From: Paenibacillus validus NBRC 15382
GTDB lineage: Bacteria > Bacillota > Bacilli > Paenibacillales > NBRC-103111
Length of the DNA: 64,000 nt
Direction of reading: 5' to 3'
Assembly: GCF_004000985.1 (NCBI RefSeq)
Contig: NZ_BIMH01000001.1
Span: 186,001-250,000, forward strand
How positions within the stretch are numbered: the first letter of the stretch is position 1; each line of letters opens with the position of its first letter. Below, in pieces: positions 25,132-34,580 of the stretch. The position numbers and the translations under genes are program-made. The notes beneath the pieces were generated by a model. It searched no databases and was not told where the DNA came from. It saw nothing but the letters and a program-made list of their open reading frames with translations.

Positions 25132-25575
25132 TTATTCCGAGCAGCTCGAATTGACGACTTCGCCTTCTTCGACATTGATTTTCTCCGAGATCGAATCGCG
25201 AATGACGCTCATGACCAGCTGCAGCAGGTAGTTGATGTCTTCCTGCGATTGCTTGAACTCGCTAACGATCGGAATGGCATCGAGCTCGTCCTGAAGCGCA
25301 TTGATTTCATTTTCGATTTTATCGACCATTTTCTGATTTTGGAACGATTGAAAAGCGACGATTTCCTTCTGTTTTTTCTTGATCGCGCTGATCAGCGTTT
25401 GAATGTGATCGTTGTTCGCAATTTGCTTCTCCGCTTTTTGAAAAAACTGAACCTCGTTCGAGGTCGAAATCAGATCCGCCAATTCCCGCGCTTTCGCCAA
25501 AATATCTTCGCGCACGATCAATTCCGTGTTCGTATACAATTCCATGCCGCAATCGGTATATTTTTGCTCTGCCAT
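25132..25575 (-). CDS. ricA: RicA (YmcA), RicAFT complex subunit
   Basis: 147 residues of the YlbF/YmcA family: a helical, Gln/Glu/Lys-rich body (AKARELADLISTSNEVQFF; LDAIPIVSEFKQSQEDINYLLQLV). The last residues SSCSE closely match the NSCSL end of B. subtilis YmcA, whose Cys contributes to the iron-sulfur cluster of the RicA-RicF-RicT complex. That complex partners RNase Y to mature mRNAs and affects sporulation and biofilm. It directly follows miaB (15 bases), as in Bacillus. RNase Y and YmdB are encoded in the same window. Confidence 0.9.
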   Translation of the reverse strand: MAEQKYTDCGMELYTNTELIVREDILAKARELADLISTSNEVQFFQKAEKQIANNDHIQTLISAIKKKQKEIVAFQSFQNQKMVDKIENEINALQDELDAIPIVSEFKQSQEDINYLLQLVMSVIRDSISEKINVEEGEVVNSSCSE

Positions 25576-25590
25576 CCGTTTACACGCCCC

Positions 25591-27078
25591 TTAGCTTCCC
25601 AGTTGTTGTGTTACGGCTTCCTGCACCCAGTCGCCTTTGATATAGAACGTCGGGGTTTCCGTAATCCGTACCTGCACAAATTGGCCGATCAGTTCTTTCG
25701 GTCCTTCGAAATGAACCAGTTTATTCGTACGCGTCCGCCCGGCCAGCACGTTCGCATTGTTCTTGCTTTCGCCCTCTACGAGCACCTCGAGCGTTTGACC
25801 TTTCAAAAGCTCATTGCGTTGCTTGCTGATCGCGTTCAATGCGTCATTCAAGCGGTACAACCGCTGTTTCTTCACTTCGGCCGGGATATCGTCCGGCATT
25901 GCAGCGGCCGGCGTACCTTCCCGAGGCGAGTAAATAAACGTAAAGGCGCTGTCGAAACCGACTTCGTTCACGAGCGAGAGCGTATCCTCGAACTGTTCGT
26001 CGGTTTCGCCCGGGAACCCGACGATAATGTCTGACGTAAGTACGACATCAGGAATCGCCTTCTTGATTTTGCGAACAAGCTCCAAATAATGCTCCCGCGT
26101 ATATTTGCGGCTCATCCGCTTCAAAATTTCGTTGTTGCCCGACTGCACGGGCAGATGGATATGCTCGACCAGATTGCCCTTCTTCGCAAGCACCTCGATC
26201 AGATGATCGTCAAAATCGCGCGGGTGCGACGTCGTGAATCGGACGCGCGGGATATCGATCTTCCTGATATCGTCCATCAAGTCGCCGAAGCGGTATTCGA
26301 TGTCCTCGAAGTCCTTGCCGTACGCATTGACGTTCTGACCGAGCAGCATGATCTCCTTGAAGCCTTGCCGCGCCAGCTCGCGCACTTCGGCGATGACGTC
26401 CTGGGGCCGGCGGCTCCGTTCCTTGCCTCGCGTGTAAGGCACGATACAATACGTACAGAACTTGTCGCAGCCGTACATAATATTGACCCAGGCTTTAATG
26501 CCTTCACGCTTCTTCGGCAAGTTTTCGATAATATCGCCCTCTTTGGACCATACCTCGATAACCATCTCCCGGCTGAACATCGCTTCCTTGAGCAGCACCG
26601 GCACCCGGTGAATGTTATGCGTGCCGAAAATAAGGTCGACGAACGGATGCTTCTTCATGATCCGGTTGACGACGCCCTCTTCCTGCGACATACAGCCGCA
26701 GACGCCAAGAATCAGCGAAGGCTTCTCAAGCTTCAAATGCTTCAGGTGCCCGAGCTCCCCGAACACTTTATCCTCGGCATTCTCCCGGACGGCACAGGTG
26801 TTGAGCAGGATGATATCCGCTTGCTTGCGGTCGTCGGTAGACCGGTAGCCCATCTGCTCCAGCATCCCTTTAATCGTCTCGGTATCGTGCTCGTTCATTT
26901 GGCAGCCGTACGTTTGGATCAAGTAAAACTTGTCCTTGCCGATTTCCTTCATATCTTCCGGGACGTTGAAGTCGTAATGAACTTCAATGTCCTCTTTCCC
27001 CCGCTTCTTCGCATCCGAATAGGAAGGCGGTTGAAAATATATGGAATAATCTTTCTTCGATTTGTTCGTTGTCGTCAT
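25591..27078 (-). CDS. miaB: tRNA-2-methylthio-N6-dimethylallyladenosine synthase MiaB
   Basis: 495 residues. The UPF0004 domain starts with [13 protein letters not shown] and has further cluster cysteines at [10 protein letters not shown] and GVCGCMSQ. The radical-SAM CxxxCxxC is in [24 protein letters not shown]-terminal TRAM domain follows. Two 4Fe-4S clusters catalyse methylthiolation of A37 in tRNAs reading UNN codons. The 60-residue N-terminal extension is normal for Bacillales MiaB. Same strand as ricA. Confidence 0.97.
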   Translation of the reverse strand: MTTTNKSKKDYSIYFQPPSYSDAKKRGKEDIEVHYDFNVPEDMKEIGKDKFYLIQTYGCQMNEHDTETIKGMLEQMGYRSTDDRKQADIILLNTCAVRENAEDKVFGELGHLKHLKLEKPSLILGVCGCMSQEEGVVNRIMKKHPFVDLIFGTHNIHRVPVLLKEAMFSREMVIEVWSKEGDIIENLPKKREGIKAWVNIMYGCDKFCTYCIVPYTRGKERSRRPQDVIAEVRELARQGFKEIMLLGQNVNAYGKDFEDIEYRFGDLMDDIRKIDIPRVRFTTSHPRDFDDHLIEVLAKKGNLVEHIHLPVQSGNNEILKRMSRKYTREHYLELVRKIKKAIPDVVLTSDIIVGFPGETDEQFEDTLSLVNEVGFDSAFTFIYSPREGTPAAAMPDDIPAEVKKQRLYRLNDALNAISKQRNELLKGQTLEVLVEGESKNNANVLAGRTRTNKLVHFEGPKELIGQFVQVRITETPTFYIKGDWVQEAVTQQLGS

Positions 27079-27180
27079 AGACTCGCGTTCCTCCTGAAAC
27101 TGCAGTGTGCCGCAAAGATCGTACCCTTTATTATATCACTAGTACGGCACGTTTTTCAAAGAACTTGAATGAAAATCAGT

Positions 27181-27753
27181 CTATTCGGACAAAATCGTAC
27201 CGACATCGCCTGTTGTCACACCCGCTGCGTTCGCTTCATCCGTATCGATATGCATATCGAGCGCAAATTGGTCGGACACGCGCGCGATCACTTGCTCGAA
27301 CACAAGCGAGCGTTCGCCTTCCACACGCACCTTCAGCAGCTGCTTGTCCCGAATGCCCCATTTAGCCGCATCTGCGGTATGAAAATGAATGTGCCGTGCC
27401 GCGATAATAACGCCTTCCTGGAGTTCAATTTCCCCTTCCGGGCCGATCACCTTAATCCCCGGCGTGCCTTCGGTGCGCCCCGACTCGCGAACGGGGGGAT
27501 TCATCCCCAGCGCAAACGCATCGGTCCGGGATACTTCCAGCTGCGAATGCGGACGTGCGGGGCCAAGGATCCGGACTTTATCGAATCGCCCCTTCGGACC
27601 GACAACGGCTACCGTTTCTTTGGCTGCATATTGACCCGGCTGCGAAAGCTCCTTTAATACCCTCAGTTCGTAGCCGGCTCCAAACAATACCTCGATATGC
27701 TCCGCCGATAAATGAATATGTCTCGCGGAAACGCCGATCAGTACTTGCTTCAT
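27181..27753 (-). CDS. pduL: phosphate propanoyltransferase PduL
   Basis: About 190 residues. The two PduL halves each carry a zinc motif: SARHIHLS near the N-terminus and AARHIHFHTADAA in the middle. The enzyme exchanges CoA for phosphate on acyl-CoA. ATG 27753 (MKQVLIGVSARHIHLS) follows AAGGAGAGA; the further upstream frame runs into the korB terminator and is not used. It lacks the microcompartment targeting peptide and no microcompartment genes are near, so it is a cytosolic housekeeping form. Confidence 0.93.
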   Translation of the reverse strand: MKQVLIGVSARHIHLSAEHIEVLFGAGYELRVLKELSQPGQYAAKETVAVVGPKGRFDKVRILGPARPHSQLEVSRTDAFALGMNPPVRESGRTEGTPGIKVIGPEGEIELQEGVIIAARHIHFHTADAAKWGIRDKQLLKVRVEGERSLVFEQVIARVSDQFALDMHIDTDEANAAGVTTGDVGTILSE

Positions 27754-27810
27754 GTCCCATCTCTCCTTGATCTTTCTATGGCTTCTCTTCCCCATTATAC
27801 CCATCCGCAA

Positions 27811-27841
27811 AATAAAAAGCATACGGCTTGGGCCGTATGCT
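27811..27841 (-). terminator. intrinsic terminator after korB
   Basis: AGCATACGGC (27818-27827) and GCCGTATGCT (27832-27841); minus-strand tail TTTTTATTTT. Confidence 0.82.
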
Positions 27842-27859
27842 CGCGTACAATTCATGAAA

Positions 27860-28726
27860 TTATTTGAATTCCGCCACCAATTTATCAAACTCTTGCTCGG
27901 TGAGCTGAAGATTCGCTTTATTAAGACCTTCCGGTTTGAATCCGGACACGAGGTCTTCATAGCTTTTCTTCGATTTGTCTTGGTAGATCAAACCGGTCAC
28001 CAAGCTGTTCGTCTCCATGATTTTGTTCATCGCCATCACGCGGTTGGACGGATCGTAATCCGGTGTTTCTTCCAGGTCCACGATATTTTCCTTAAACCAC
28101 TCGTATGTGTTCACTTTGTTGAACGTCACACACGGGCTGAATACGTTGATGAAGGAGAAGCCTTCGTGCTTCATGCCTGCTTCGATCAGCGAAGTCAGCT
28201 GTTTCAGGTTGCTGGAGAAAGATTGTGCGACGAACGTTGCGCCTGCAGCAAGCGCCACTTCAAGCGGCGACAAGGCGGATTCGATCGAACCGGCCGGCGT
28301 CGATTTCGTTTTGAAGCCTTCTGCCGAACGCGGCGATGTTTGACCTTTCGTCAACCCGTAAATTTGGTTGTCCATGACGATGTACGTAATGTTGATGTTA
28401 CGGCGGATCGCATGGACCGTATGGCCCATCCCGATGGCGAAGCCGTCGCCGTCGCCGCCAGCAGCGATAACCGTCAGCTCGCGGTTAGCCATTTTCAGAC
28501 CTTGCGCGATTGGAAGCGAACGACCGTGCACACCGTGGAATCCGTAAGCGTTAATATAGCCGGAAATACGGCCGGAGCATCCGATACCCGAGACAACGGC
28601 AAGCTGTTCAGGCTCAAGACCCACGCCGGCAGCCGCTCTTTGAATCGCCGCTTGTACGGAGAAGTCCCCGCACCCTGGACACCAGTTCGGTTTGATATTG
28701 TTGCGGAAGTCTTTTAACGTTGCCAT
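27860..28726 (-). CDS. korB: 2-oxoacid:ferredoxin oxidoreductase beta subunit
   Basis: 288 residues. WCPGCGDFSVQ near residue 20 gives two cluster Cys, GIGCSGRISGY a third; the thiamine diphosphate motif is GDGDGFAIGMGH...NNITYIVMDNQIYGLTKGQ. With KorA it oxidises a 2-oxoacid (2-oxoglutarate type most likely) to acyl-CoA, passing electrons to ferredoxin. ATG 28726 lies inside the 3' end of korA (13-base overlap) after AGGAG. Confidence 0.93.
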   Translation of the reverse strand: MATLKDFRNNIKPNWCPGCGDFSVQAAIQRAAAGVGLEPEQLAVVSGIGCSGRISGYINAYGFHGVHGRSLPIAQGLKMANRELTVIAAGGDGDGFAIGMGHTVHAIRRNINITYIVMDNQIYGLTKGQTSPRSAEGFKTKSTPAGSIESALSPLEVALAAGATFVAQSFSSNLKQLTSLIEAGMKHEGFSFINVFSPCVTFNKVNTYEWFKENIVDLEETPDYDPSNRVMAMNKIMETNSLVTGLIYQDKSKKSYEDLVSGFKPEGLNKANLQLTEQEFDKLVAEFK

Positions 28727-30465
28727 ACAAGGTTCAACTCCTGACAAAATTTTGTGATTTCGGCTGGCAAGAACGGATTTCCATCGTATTTCAGCATGCT
28801 TTTAATTTTATCGGCATATCCGACGTTCAATTTGATCAAGGAAGCGAGTTGGCCTGTTGCGTTGTTCTCTACGACAACGATTTGCTTCGCTTTCTCCAGA
28901 TAAGGTTTCAGTTCCTCAACCGGGAACGGATGCAGCAAGCGCACCGTTACATGGTTCGTTTTCAAGCCTTCTTTAGTCAAACGGCCGCGAGCTTCGTCGA
29001 TCGTACCGCCGATGGAGCCCATACCGATGATCAGCAGATCCGGCGTTTCATGCGGTGCATCCACGAGAATCGGGTTGTTGACTTTGATGTTTTTGAGTTT
29101 GCCCATCCGTTTGTCCATCATTTTCTTACGGTTGATCGGGCTTTCCGACGGACGGCCGTCTTGATCGTGCTCGACGCCCGTTACGTGGTGGATGCCGTAT
29201 TTTTGGCCCGGCACGACGCGCGGCGAAACGCCGCTCTCGGTAAACTCATAACGCTTGAACATTTTGTTGTCTTCAAGCGGAGGAAGCTCTCCCGTTTGGA
29301 GCGAACCGCGTTTGATTTGTATTTTATTGTAATCAAGCAGCTCGCTCGTTTGTTTACCCAAGGAAAGCTGCAGGTCGGTCAGCAAAATGACAGGCACTTG
29401 ATACTCTTCCGCCAGGTTGAACGCTTCGATCGTGTCATAGAAGCACTCTTCGATCGAGGAAGGCGACAAGACGATTTTCGGAATTTCACCGTGCGTGCCG
29501 TAGATCATCGCGAAGACGTCGGACTGCTCTTGCTTCGTCGGAAGACCTGTGGAAGGACCGCCGCGCTGCGTGTCGACGATAACGACAGGCGTTTCTGTCA
29601 TACCGGCCAAGCCGATGGCTTCCATCATCAAGGAAAGACCAGGACCTGCCGAAGCCGTCAGGGCGCGTACGCCGCCGTAGTTAGCGCCGATCGCCATCGT
29701 ACATGCCGCGATCTCGTCCTCGGTTTGAATCACTGTACCGCCGAATTTCGGAAGCGTTTTGATCAGATACTCCATGATTTCGGAAGCCGGCGTGATTGGG
29801 TATGCAGGCATGAAACGGCAGCCTGCAGCGACCGCGCCCAAGCCGATAGCGTCATTCCCGATCATAAACAGCTTCTGTCTGCCGTCTGCAGGTTCCAATT
29901 GGAATTCCGGCAGTGGTCCTCCAGTCAAATTCAGAACGAACTCCGCCGCTTTGCGAACCGCTTCGATGTTCTTCTCGACGACAGCCGGACCTTTACGTCC
30001 GAATTCTTCTTCTACTGCTTTATTAAACACTTCAAGCGGCAAGCCGAGCAAAGCCCAAGATGCGCCGGAAGCGGCCATGTTCTTAAATAAGGAAGTGCCA
30101 AGCTCTTCGGCGATTGCCGTAATCGGAACCGGGAACAGTCTTGCTTTTACGCCTTCAGGTACGACAGGATTCACTTTTGCATCGGCGATAATAACGCCGT
30201 TCTCACGCAGCTCATGCGCATTTACATCGATCGTTTCTTGGTCAAAAGCCACGAGAATGTCCAAATCGTCGGAAATCGCACGAATCGGTTTCGTACTGAT
30301 TCTGATTTTGTTGTTCGTATGTCCGCCTTTAATCCTCGAGGAAAAATGACGGTATCCATACAAGTAATACCCCAGTCTGGTCAAAGCTGTAGAGAAAATT
30401 TTGTCGGTACTCTCCACGCCTTCCCCCTGCTGTCCTCCGACTTTCCAAGATAATTGGCTAATCAC
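28714..30465 (-). CDS. korA: 2-oxoacid:ferredoxin oxidoreductase alpha subunit (gamma-alpha fusion)
   Basis: 583 residues. The N-terminal 190 or so are the gamma domain (VGGQQGEGVESTDKIFS), fused to the pyrimidine-binding alpha domain (MPAYPITPASEIMEYL; TASAGPGLSLMMEAIGLAGMTETPVVIVDTQRGGPSTGLPTKQEQSD) and the C-terminal transketolase-like domain. GTG start behind AAAAGGAG. Partner of korB. Aerobic spore-formers often use this pair in a 2-oxoglutarate branch. Confidence 0.93.
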   Translation of the reverse strand: MISQLSWKVGGQQGEGVESTDKIFSTALTRLGYYLYGYRHFSSRIKGGHTNNKIRISTKPIRAISDDLDILVAFDQETIDVNAHELRENGVIIADAKVNPVVPEGVKARLFPVPITAIAEELGTSLFKNMAASGASWALLGLPLEVFNKAVEEEFGRKGPAVVEKNIEAVRKAAEFVLNLTGGPLPEFQLEPADGRQKLFMIGNDAIGLGAVAAGCRFMPAYPITPASEIMEYLIKTLPKFGGTVIQTEDEIAACTMAIGANYGGVRALTASAGPGLSLMMEAIGLAGMTETPVVIVDTQRGGPSTGLPTKQEQSDVFAMIYGTHGEIPKIVLSPSSIEECFYDTIEAFNLAEEYQVPVILLTDLQLSLGKQTSELLDYNKIQIKRGSLQTGELPPLEDNKMFKRYEFTESGVSPRVVPGQKYGIHHVTGVEHDQDGRPSESPINRKKMMDKRMGKLKNIKVNNPILVDAPHETPDLLIIGMGSIGGTIDEARGRLTKEGLKTNHVTVRLLHPFPVEELKPYLEKAKQIVVVENNATGQLASLIKLNVGYADKIKSMLKYDGNPFLPAEITKFCQELNLVWQR

Positions 30466-30562
30466 CGTTGTCCACTCCTTTTAAATTCGCTGCCATTGCA
30501 GCTACCCCTTGATCGGTCCGAAAGACGATCAAACCACGATAGATCTTTCAGGTGTCACCCAA

Positions 30563-30591
30563 ATTTTAAGTCGTCAAGAGGTAAATTGCAA
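30563..30591 (-). promoter_or_regulatory. predicted sigma-A promoter of korAB
   Basis: Minus strand TTGCAA (30586-30591), 17 bases, TAAAAT (30563-30568), about 100 bases upstream of korA. The rest of this 225-base gap holds nothing else recognisable. Confidence 0.5.
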
Positions 30592-30690
30592 GGGTTTTAA
30601 CCCAATTGTAAAGATAGTTATTTTAGATCATATCCATATCAAATAGAGAATAGTTTAATGGTCTTGTATCTAGAAAACAGATGTTAAGTT

Positions 30691-31641
30691 TTAGTGAACC
30701 GGCAAATAGGCCTGTAACAACGAGTGCCAATTGGCATAAAGAAATCGGTTCACTTGTTCGTCCGAATAACGTTTGGCCAACGCTTCGACCAGCCGCGGGA
30801 ATTGTCCCGCATGCTCCAGCTGCGGAATCCAGCGGTCAATTCCATCGAAGTCTGATCCGAACGCCACCTGCCGTTCGCCTCCCAATGCGCAAATATAATC
30901 GATATGTTTGAGCAAGTCGTCAATCGTCGCACCCCCTTGACTCTTGACGAACCAAGGAACGAACGTGATTCCGATCCGCCCGTCGCGGCGAATGATTTCG
31001 CGGATTTGGCTGTCATCCAGGTTGCGCGGATGCCCGCATATCGCCTTCGCGTTGGAATGCGACGCTACGAAGGGCAAGCGCGCGGTGTCGGCCAGATCCC
31101 AAAAAGCCGCCACCGATAAATGAGAAGCATCCATTAGAATGCCCAGTTCGTCACATTCTTTAATAAAGGTTTTTCCCTTCCTGGAAAAGCCTGCTTGCCG
31201 CGGCTCCAAAATACCGTCAGCCGCCCAATTCGCGTAGTTCCACGTCGTGCCGATCATCCGCACGCCCAGCTCGTACAACGTCCGCAAATAAAGCGGATTG
31301 CCGTGTAAGGCATCCGCTCCTTCCAACGTCAACAGCGCGCCGCGCTGCTTGCCGTTCATCACCGCCTCCAAATCGCCTCGATTCTTAATCGGACGGATGC
31401 GACCGTCCGATGCGACTTTCCTGTTGAAAATGGAGATGTATTCCAAGTAATAGTCAAAATGAGGGACGGTTATACGTTCCGGTAAATAAATTGCAAAAAA
31501 TTGCACTTTTATATTGGAACGGCACATTCGCTCATACGTCACGTCTAATCCGCTGAGGCTCGTACCGTAGAAATCAAGCGCTCGGTTTTCAAACAATTTG
31601 TATAACACGTCGCAATGTCCGTCGATGACGATCCTGGTCAC
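30691..31641 (-). CDS. membrane-dipeptidase family (M19) dipeptidase
   Basis: 316 residues. Binuclear zinc ligands of the renal dipeptidase family appear in order: GHCDVLYK (H, D), LEGADALHG (bridging Glu), MDASHLS (His), VASHSNAKAICGHPRN (His) and FGSDFDGI (Asp). Soluble, no signal peptide, so it would act on dipeptides in the cytoplasm. It lies between spoVS and korA on the same strand as both. Confidence 0.92.
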   Translation of the reverse strand: MTRIVIDGHCDVLYKLFENRALDFYGTSLSGLDVTYERMCRSNIKVQFFAIYLPERITVPHFDYYLEYISIFNRKVASDGRIRPIKNRGDLEAVMNGKQRGALLTLEGADALHGNPLYLRTLYELGVRMIGTTWNYANWAADGILEPRQAGFSRKGKTFIKECDELGILMDASHLSVAAFWDLADTARLPFVASHSNAKAICGHPRNLDDSQIREIIRRDGRIGITFVPWFVKSQGGATIDDLLKHIDYICALGGERQVAFGSDFDGIDRWIPQLEHAGQFPRLVEALAKRYSDEQVNRFLYANWHSLLQAYLPVH

Positions 31642-31683
31642 GATCTCTCATCCTCCCTCTCTTCGCCTGCCGGCGCACAGCCC

Positions 31684-31712
31684 AAAAAAACCTGTCTACG
31701 GCGTAAACAGGC
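31684..31712 (-). terminator. intrinsic terminator after spoVS
   Basis: CCTGT (31691-31695) pairs with ACAGG (31707-31711) with inner TAC/GTA pairs; minus-strand tail TTTTTTTG. Confidence 0.72.
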
Positions 31713-31742
31713 GTTTGGGTTTATGATATGAACGTATATGAA

Positions 31743-32003
31743 CTATCTCGGCTCCACGATCAGCTTGATCGCCGTGCGATCTTCACCGTCAATGACAATA
31801 TCGGTAAACGCTGGTATGCAAATCAAATCAACCCCGCTGGGAGCCACAAATCCTCGGGCGATCGCTACCGCTTTAATAGCTTGATTAAGCGCCCCTGCGC
31901 CGATAGCCTGGAGCTCCGCCGCCCCACGTTCACGCAACACTCCGGCAAGTGCGCCAGCAACGGAATTTGGGTTGGATTTTGCTGAAACCTTTAATACTTC
32001 CAT
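31743..32003 (-). CDS. spoVS: stage V sporulation protein S
   Basis: 86 residues, the exact family length, starting MEVLKVSAKSNPNSVAGALA and containing IGAGALNQAIKAVAIARGF, the Alba-like SpoVS fold. It acts in coat assembly and completion of stage V. A sigma-H promoter match lies upstream. Gene order rny-ymdB-spoVS is as in Bacillus. Confidence 0.97.
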   Translation of the reverse strand: MEVLKVSAKSNPNSVAGALAGVLRERGAAELQAIGAGALNQAIKAVAIARGFVAPSGVDLICIPAFTDIVIDGEDRTAIKLIVEPR

Positions 32004-32049
32004 GAAAAGTACCTCCTCGGGAATGATGATAGCTTCCAGTACTAATCAT

Positions 32050-32077
32050 ATTCTAGGAATTTGCGGTTAATTCCTTC
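32050..32077 (-). promoter_or_regulatory. predicted sigma-H promoter of spoVS
   Basis: Minus strand GAAGGAATT (32069-32077), 14 bases, AGAAT (32050-32054), matching RWAGGAXXT-N14-HGAAT. B. subtilis spoVS is sigma-H dependent. Confidence 0.72.
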
Positions 32078-32150
32078 TAACCGAAAGTGGTATTTTCGAA
32101 AATATTTGAATTGTTTGTCAATTTAGAAAAAGCGGCAAGGAGCAAGCCGC

Positions 32151-32945
32151 CTATTCGAACAACAGGTCTTCTTCATTCATCCGGATCAGCTGCATCTTCT
32201 GACCGAGTCCGGTCGTCGGATTCAAGTCGATACAGACGGCGTGGAAGTGCCACTGGCCTTCATCCACGACGAACCGGGACGGCAGCTGGGTCATAAATTT
32301 ATATAAAACAGCCGTCCGCTCCATGCCCAGAATACCGTCACGGGGTCCCACCATGCCGACATCGGTCAAATAGGCCGTTCCTTGCGGGAAAATGCGCTCG
32401 TCATGCGTTTGCACATGCGTATGCGTACCGACCACGGCCGACACGCGGCCGTCCAAATGCCAGCCCATAGCCAGCTTCTCCGACGTTGCCTCGGCATGGA
32501 AGTCAACGAATATGTACGGCGTTCGTTTACGCGCCGCCTCTACCAATTCGTCGGCTTTCGCGAAGGGACAATCCAACGGCGGCAGGAACGTGCGTCCCAT
32601 CAGATTGATGATCGCCAGCTCCTTGTCTTTGGTCTTTACGAATGTCAATCCTTTGCCCGGTGTGCCAGCCGGATAATTGGCCGGCCGGACAATCCGGTCG
32701 TCCCCATCGATAAATTCAAAGATGTCCTTCTGATCCCACGTATGATTCCCCATCGTAATCCCCTGAACGCCAAGCTCGTAAAATTCGCGCGTAATCGCCG
32801 ACGTAATGCCGCGGCCCGCCGCTGCGTTCTCTCCGTTCACGACAATCCAGGTCGGGTTGTATTTCAATTTCAGCTTCGGCAAGCACGTCTTTAGCGCCTT
32901 GCGTCCAACCGAGCCTACGATGTCTCCAATAAATAACAGTCTAAT
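32151..32945 (-). CDS. ymdB: metallophosphoesterase YmdB, apparent ATT start
   Basis: TIGR00282 family, 264 residues when begun at ATT 32945, equal to the B. subtilis protein. Metal motifs: FIGDIVGS (5-12), NGENAA, GNHTWD, FHAEATSEK and GTHTHVQT. A stop codon sits five codons upstream and no ATG, GTG or TTG precedes the first metal Asp (D8); the first standard start (TTG 32882) would remove it. ATT aligns with the Met of homologs (x-R-L-L-F-I-G-D) and has GGGGG eight bases before it. YmdB is a 2',3'-cAMP/RNA phosphodiesterase controlling biofilm and late gene expression. It follows rny as in Bacillus. Confidence 0.93.
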   Translation of the reverse strand: MRLLFIGDIVGSVGRKALKTCLPKLKLKYNPTWIVVNGENAAAGRGITSAITREFYELGVQGITMGNHTWDQKDIFEFIDGDDRIVRPANYPAGTPGKGLTFVKTKDKELAIINLMGRTFLPPLDCPFAKADELVEAARKRTPYIFVDFHAEATSEKLAMGWHLDGRVSAVVGTHTHVQTHDERIFPQGTAYLTDVGMVGPRDGILGMERTAVLYKFMTQLPSRFVVDEGQWHFHAVCIDLNPTTGLGQKMQLIRMNEEDLLFE

Positions 32946-32985
32946 GTTCGTAACCCCCTATACATGCTCATCGGTCTACCTAATG

Positions 32986-33018
32986 AAAGAGAAGTGGCTG
33001 TGTCGGCCACTTCTCTTT
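32986..33018 (-). other. hairpin between rny and ymdB
   Basis: A perfect 13-base stem AAAGAGAAGTGGC/GCCACTTCTCTTT with a 7-base loop, ending 41 bases before the ymdB start. The T-run is only three, so it may be a leaky terminator or an mRNA-processing and stability element. Confidence 0.6.
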
Positions 33019-33038
33019 CGGATTGTGCTGCTCTCAGG

Positions 33039-34580
33039 TTATTTGGCATATTCTACGGCACGCGTCTCGCGAATGACCGTCACTTTAATATGACCCGGAT
33101 AATCGAGTTCGCTCTCGATTTTCTTCGTAATATCCCGAGCCAATCGGAACGCCTCGGTGTCGTCCACTTTCTCCGGTTGGACCATGACGCGAACCTCACG
33201 CCCCGCTTGAATGGCAAAAGATTTCTCTACGCCATCGAACGATTCCGAGATTTCCTCAAGCTTCTCGAGACGACGGATGTACGTCTCCAGCGTTTCTCTG
33301 CGCGCACCCGGTCTTGCTGCGGACAAAGCATCCGCTGCGCCGACGAGCATGGCGATGACCGATGTCGCTTCCGTATCGCCGTGATGCGAGGCGATACTGT
33401 TAATAACGACTGGATGTTCTTTGTACTTCTTGGCGATCTCCACGCCGATCTCCACGTGCGAGCCTTCCACTTCGTGATCCAGCGCTTTCCCGATGTCATG
33501 AAGAAGTCCGGCACGTTTCGCCAATGTCACGTCTTCTCCGAGCTCTCCTGCCATCAGTCCTGCGAGGTAAGCGACCTCCATGGAATGCTTCAGCACGTTC
33601 TGACCGTAGCTGGTACGGAATTTCAGACGACCCAGAATTTTGATCAGATCCGGGTGGAGTCCGTGTACGCCGGTTTCGAAAGTCGCTTGCTCGCCGTACT
33701 CGCGAATCCGCTCGTCCACTTCTTTGCGGGACTTCTCCACCATTTCTTCGATTCGAGCCGGGTGAATACGTCCGTCGGCTACGAGCTTCTCAAGCGACGT
33801 ACGCGCAATTTCACGGCGAATCGGATCGAAGCCGGACAAGATAACCGCTTCCGGCGTATCGTCGATAATGAGGTCGATACCGGTCAATGTTTCCAGTGCC
33901 CGGATGTTACGGCCTTCTCTACCGATAATGCGCCCTTTCATTTCTTCGTTAGGAAGCGCAACAACGGATACGGTGGTTTCGGCCACATGATCCGCGGCGC
34001 ATCTTTGGATGGCCAAAGTAATAATGTCTCTGGCCTTCTTGTCGCCTTCTTCTTTGGCTTGTTGTTCGATTTCTTTAATCAATTGCGCGGTTTCATGGCG
34101 AACTTCCCGCTCCACGTTCGTCAAGATGATCTGTTTCGCATCATCCATCGTCAACGAGGAAATTCGCTCCAACTCGGAAACTTGATCACGATAAATCTGA
34201 TCAATTTGCGCTTGGGTTTCTTCGATTCGTTTCTCCTTGTTGGCGACCTGCTCTTCTTTTTTCTCAAGAGATTCTAATTTTTTATCCAGCGATTCCTCTT
34301 TTTGCAACAGTCGTCTCTCTTGTCGTTGTGTTTCGTTTCGACGTTCACGAATGTCTTTTTCAGCTTCGGTTCTGAGCTTGTGAATTTCGTCCTTCGCTTC
34401 CAGAACCGTTTCCTTTTTCAGTGCCTCCGCTTCTTTGCGAGCGTTGTCGATGATCTGCTGTGCGGCATGTTCAGCACTTGAAATTTTCGCCTCTGCAAGG
34501 GACTTGCGGATAAAATAACCGATCCCGAAGCATAGTACACCAACAACGAGAACAATCAGGATCCAGATGATCGGTTCCAT
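33039..34580 (-). CDS. rny: ribonuclease Y
   Basis: About 513 residues. N-terminal transmembrane helix ([20 protein letters not shown]), long coiled coil to about residue 200, KH domain ([26 protein letters not shown]) and HD domain with [15 protein letters not shown]. Membrane-anchored endoribonuclease that starts mRNA decay. ATG 34580 has GGGAGG eight bases upstream; the upstream GTG overlaps it. Its partners RicA and YmdB are both encoded downstream. Confidence 0.97.
   Translation of the reverse strand: MEPIIWILIVLVVGVLCFGIGYFIRKSLAEAKISSAEHAAQQIIDNARKEAEALKKETVLEAKDEIHKLRTEAEKDIRERRNETQRQERRLLQKEESLDKKLESLEKKEEQVANKEKRIEETQAQIDQIYRDQVSELERISSLTMDDAKQIILTNVEREVRHETAQLIKEIEQQAKEEGDKKARDIITLAIQRCAADHVAETTVSVVALPNEEMKGRIIGREGRNIRALETLTGIDLIIDDTPEAVILSGFDPIRREIARTSLEKLVADGRIHPARIEEMVEKSRKEVDERIREYGEQATFETGVHGLHPDLIKILGRLKFRTSYGQNVLKHSMEVAYLAGLMAGELGEDVTLAKRAGLLHDIGKALDHEVEGSHVEIGVEIAKKYKEHPVVINSIASHHGDTEATSVIAMLVGAADALSAARPGARRETLETYIRRLEKLEEISESFDGVEKSFAIQAGREVRVMVQPEKVDDTEAFRLARDITKKIESELDYPGHIKVTVIRETRAVEYAK

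Noticed and set aside
24973-26034. 353-codon plus-strand frame over ricA and miaB
   Set aside because: Antisense of two identified genes; composition not protein-like.
27754-27960. N-terminal extension of PduL
   Set aside because: It crosses the korB terminator hairpin and lacks conservation-like character; ATG 27753 has a ribosome site.
28720-30090. 456-codon plus-strand frame opposite korA
   Set aside because: Antisense shadow of a recognised enzyme, with biased Arg/Phe/His content and no start signal.
32964-34277. 437-codon plus-strand frame opposite rny
   Set aside because: Lies entirely over RNase Y and has no ribosome site or recognisable domain.
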